Shown here piece by piece: positions 62,775 to 64,000 of a stretch of 64,000 nt of DNA. The stretch covers positions 310,001-374,000 of the forward strand of contig NZ_MWPH01000003.1 in the NCBI RefSeq assembly GCF_002177135.1, given 5' to 3'. Source of the DNA: Natronolimnobius baerhuensis. Lineage in GTDB: Archaea; Halobacteriota; Halobacteria; Halobacteriales; Natrialbaceae. The position numbers were made by a program, and so were the translations under genes. Each line of letters opens with the position of its first letter. Within the stretch, counting starts at the first letter, position 1. The notes under the pieces are model-generated. The model ran no database searches, was not told the origin of the DNA, and was given only the letters and a program-made list of their open reading frames with translations.

Positions 62775-64000
62775 CTACACGTCGTAAAGCAGTTCGACGA
62801 CGTCCGCAAAGCCGACCTCGTCGGTACCAGCGAAATCGAAGTCCGCCCAATTCTGCTGGATCGCATCGTCCTCAAGGTTCTCGAAGAAGGCGGTGACGTC
62901 GTCGTGGGTCGTCTGGCCGTCACCGGTGAAGTCGTTCCGGAGGCCATCGCCGGTCGTATCCTCGGGTGTGTAGTCGCCGACGACTGGGTCGTCGTCGCCG
63001 TTTCCGTCGCCATCGACTGTGAGTTCCAACTGCACGGGCCCGTCGGCGTCGGTCACGGAGACCTGCTGGGTCGCCGACTCGCCGTTGACAGTGACAGTAA
63101 CCTCGTGGTCCCCGTGGAACACAGCTGTCTCGAACTCGCCGCTGGAATCGGTCGTGCCGGACTCGTCGGTCCACCACTCGTCGAAGACCAGATCGACGTA
63201 CTCGTCGTAAGCCGGCTTTTCGGTCCAGTCCTCTTCGTACAGCGGCGCGTCCGGATCGTCGCCCATTTCCGGGCCCCAGTGGACTGGATCCCAGTGGCCC
63301 CACATGAGGAAGTCCTCGGCTTCGGGATGGCTGAAGAACGTCTTGAGGAACCGGTGGAGGTAGTCGGCCTGCATCTGTCGGTCCCAGCCGTCGCCGAACA
63401 TATCGAACTCGGTGACCTTGAGGCCGGCACCGTACTGGGCGTACTCATCGAGCCGGGTCATCATCTCGTCGTAGCTGATCCGCTCGTCGGCGTAGTGGTG
63501 GGACTGCATCCCGATGCCGTCCAGATCGATCCCGCGCTCGTTCATCAGATAATCGATCTGGTCGTGGTACTGGTCGCGGGCGTAGCCGTGGTTGCCGTTG
63601 AGCGTGTTGTAGTCGTTGACCGCAATGTCGATGTCGTACCGGTCGGCGACCTCTTCACCGAACTCGTACCAGTCGCCCAGGATTTCTGCGGTCTCCGGAG
63701 TGGTTCCCTGCCCTTCGATGGCTTCGATCATCGCTGGCTCGTGGAAGACCTCATTGACGATCTCCCACTCCGTAATGTCGTCGCCGTAGTGTTCGATGAT
63801 CGTCTCGATGTGATCCATCGACTCCTCGACGACGTAGTCGGGGTCGTGATCCGGCTCACCAGCTTCTTCCCAGTCTTCACCCATCGCTTCGACGACCCGC
63901 GGCGGAATCGCGTGCGCGTCGATGTTCCCCCACAGTGCGACGTGACCGCGCACGTCCATATCCCGCTCGCGAGCCCACTCGACCGCCTCGTCGGCGATCT
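62775..64000 (-). CDS. GH10-like endo-xylanase with C-terminal dockerin module, partial
   Basis: The gene runs off the window edge; 408 codons are visible, beginning in frame with ADEAVEWARERDMDVRGH. GH10 motifs are present: the acid-base Glu in WEIVNEVFHEP and the nucleophile Glu in LKVTEFDMFGDG, with HVALWG upstream. Predicted to hydrolyse beta-1,4-xylan. After the barrel comes a ~60-residue beta module (FETAVFHGDHEVTVTVNGE) and the dockerin (DFTGDGQTTHDD, DFAGTDEVGFAD). The N-terminus and signal peptide lie outside the window. Confidence 0.88.
   Translation of the reverse strand, partial: IADEAVEWARERDMDVRGHVALWGNIDAHAIPPRVVEAMGEDWEEAGEPDHDPDYVVEESMDHIETIIEHYGDDITEWEIVNEVFHEPAMIEAIEGQGTTPETAEILGDWYEFGEEVADRYDIDIAVNDYNTLNGNHGYARDQYHDQIDYLMNERGIDLDGIGMQSHHYADERISYDEMMTRLDEYAQYGAGLKVTEFDMFGDGWDRQMQADYLHRFLKTFFSHPEAEDFLMWGHWDPVHWGPEMGDDPDAPLYEEDWTEKPAYDEYVDLVFDEWWTDESGTTDSSGEFETAVFHGDHEVTVTVNGESATQQVSVTDADGPVQLELTVDGDGNGDDDPVVGDYTPEDTTGDGLRNDFTGDGQTTHDDVTAFFENLEDDAIQQNWADFDFAGTDEVGFADVVELLYDV

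Noticed and set aside
17790-64000. CRISPR arrays, rRNA genes and transposases
   Set aside because: None were found; the repeats seen are protein-coding dockerin modules or small palindromes.

Overview
The window comes from an extremely halophilic archaeon (class Halobacteria). It is GC-rich, its proteins are very acidic, many genes start at or within a few bases of the predicted transcript start, and secreted proteins mostly carry twin-arginine (Tat) signals. Archaeal housekeeping genes are present: srp54, radA, hjc, TBP, an RFC small-subunit paralogue, tRNase Z and tRNA G10 methyltransferase. The very frequent CTCGAG hexamer and the gene content suggest the family Natrialbaceae; the genus cannot be fixed from the sequence alone.

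Layout. 1-3.5 kb: end of srp54, a Tat lipoprotein, UPF0201 and UPF0200 genes, small membrane proteins. 3.4-6.3 kb: an intron-containing tRNA-Arg(UCU) whose 3' end is repeated 80 bp downstream, followed by an AT-rich, foreign-looking island with an AlbA_2-domain gene, a lipoprotein gene and a candidate structured RNA. 6.4-17.4 kb: chromosomal genes (sufU, radA, a CRTAC1-like lipoprotein coupled to a vanadium haloperoxidase-like protein, a PQQ-type propeller, pspAB, a SWIM finger protein, a CBS protein, hjc, a CPBP protease). 17.8-23.5 kb: a plus-strand cluster of secreted polysaccharide-active proteins (GH5 glucanase, a CBM-like protein, a CBM-like plus unknown-domain protein, a GH5 mannanase). 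23.6-48.3 kb: core genes (DUF389, rnz, rfcC, trmG10, tbp, hisG, narK, RAD55-like ATPase, gshA, copA, SpoIIM-like, FkbM methyltransferase, mtaD, ahcY). 48.4-55.6 kb: a sensory patch (PAS protein, HalOD1 protein and a 1667-residue multi-PAS/GAF Bat-type regulator). 55.7-64 kb: a second, minus-strand cluster of Tat-exported hydrolases (PL1-like pectate lyase, GH12, two GH5 and a GH10 that runs off the window edge).

The most striking theme is that eight proteins in the two hydrolase clusters end in nearly the same ~60-65 residue EF-hand-like dockerin module. Together they cover cellulose/beta-glucan (GH5, GH12), mannan (GH5), xylan (GH10) and pectin (PL1), so the organism looks equipped to degrade plant cell walls. 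No cohesin or scaffoldin is visible, so the partner of the modules is unknown. The giant Bat-type regulator ends 18 bp from the second cluster and is a natural, unproven candidate regulator.

S-adenosylhomocysteine salvage (mtaD, then ahcY about 1.2 kb downstream) and thiol and metal handling (gshA, copA) are other functional groupings. No transposase, CRISPR array or rRNA gene was seen. Long antisense reading frames opposite real genes are artefacts of GC-rich codon structure and were left out.
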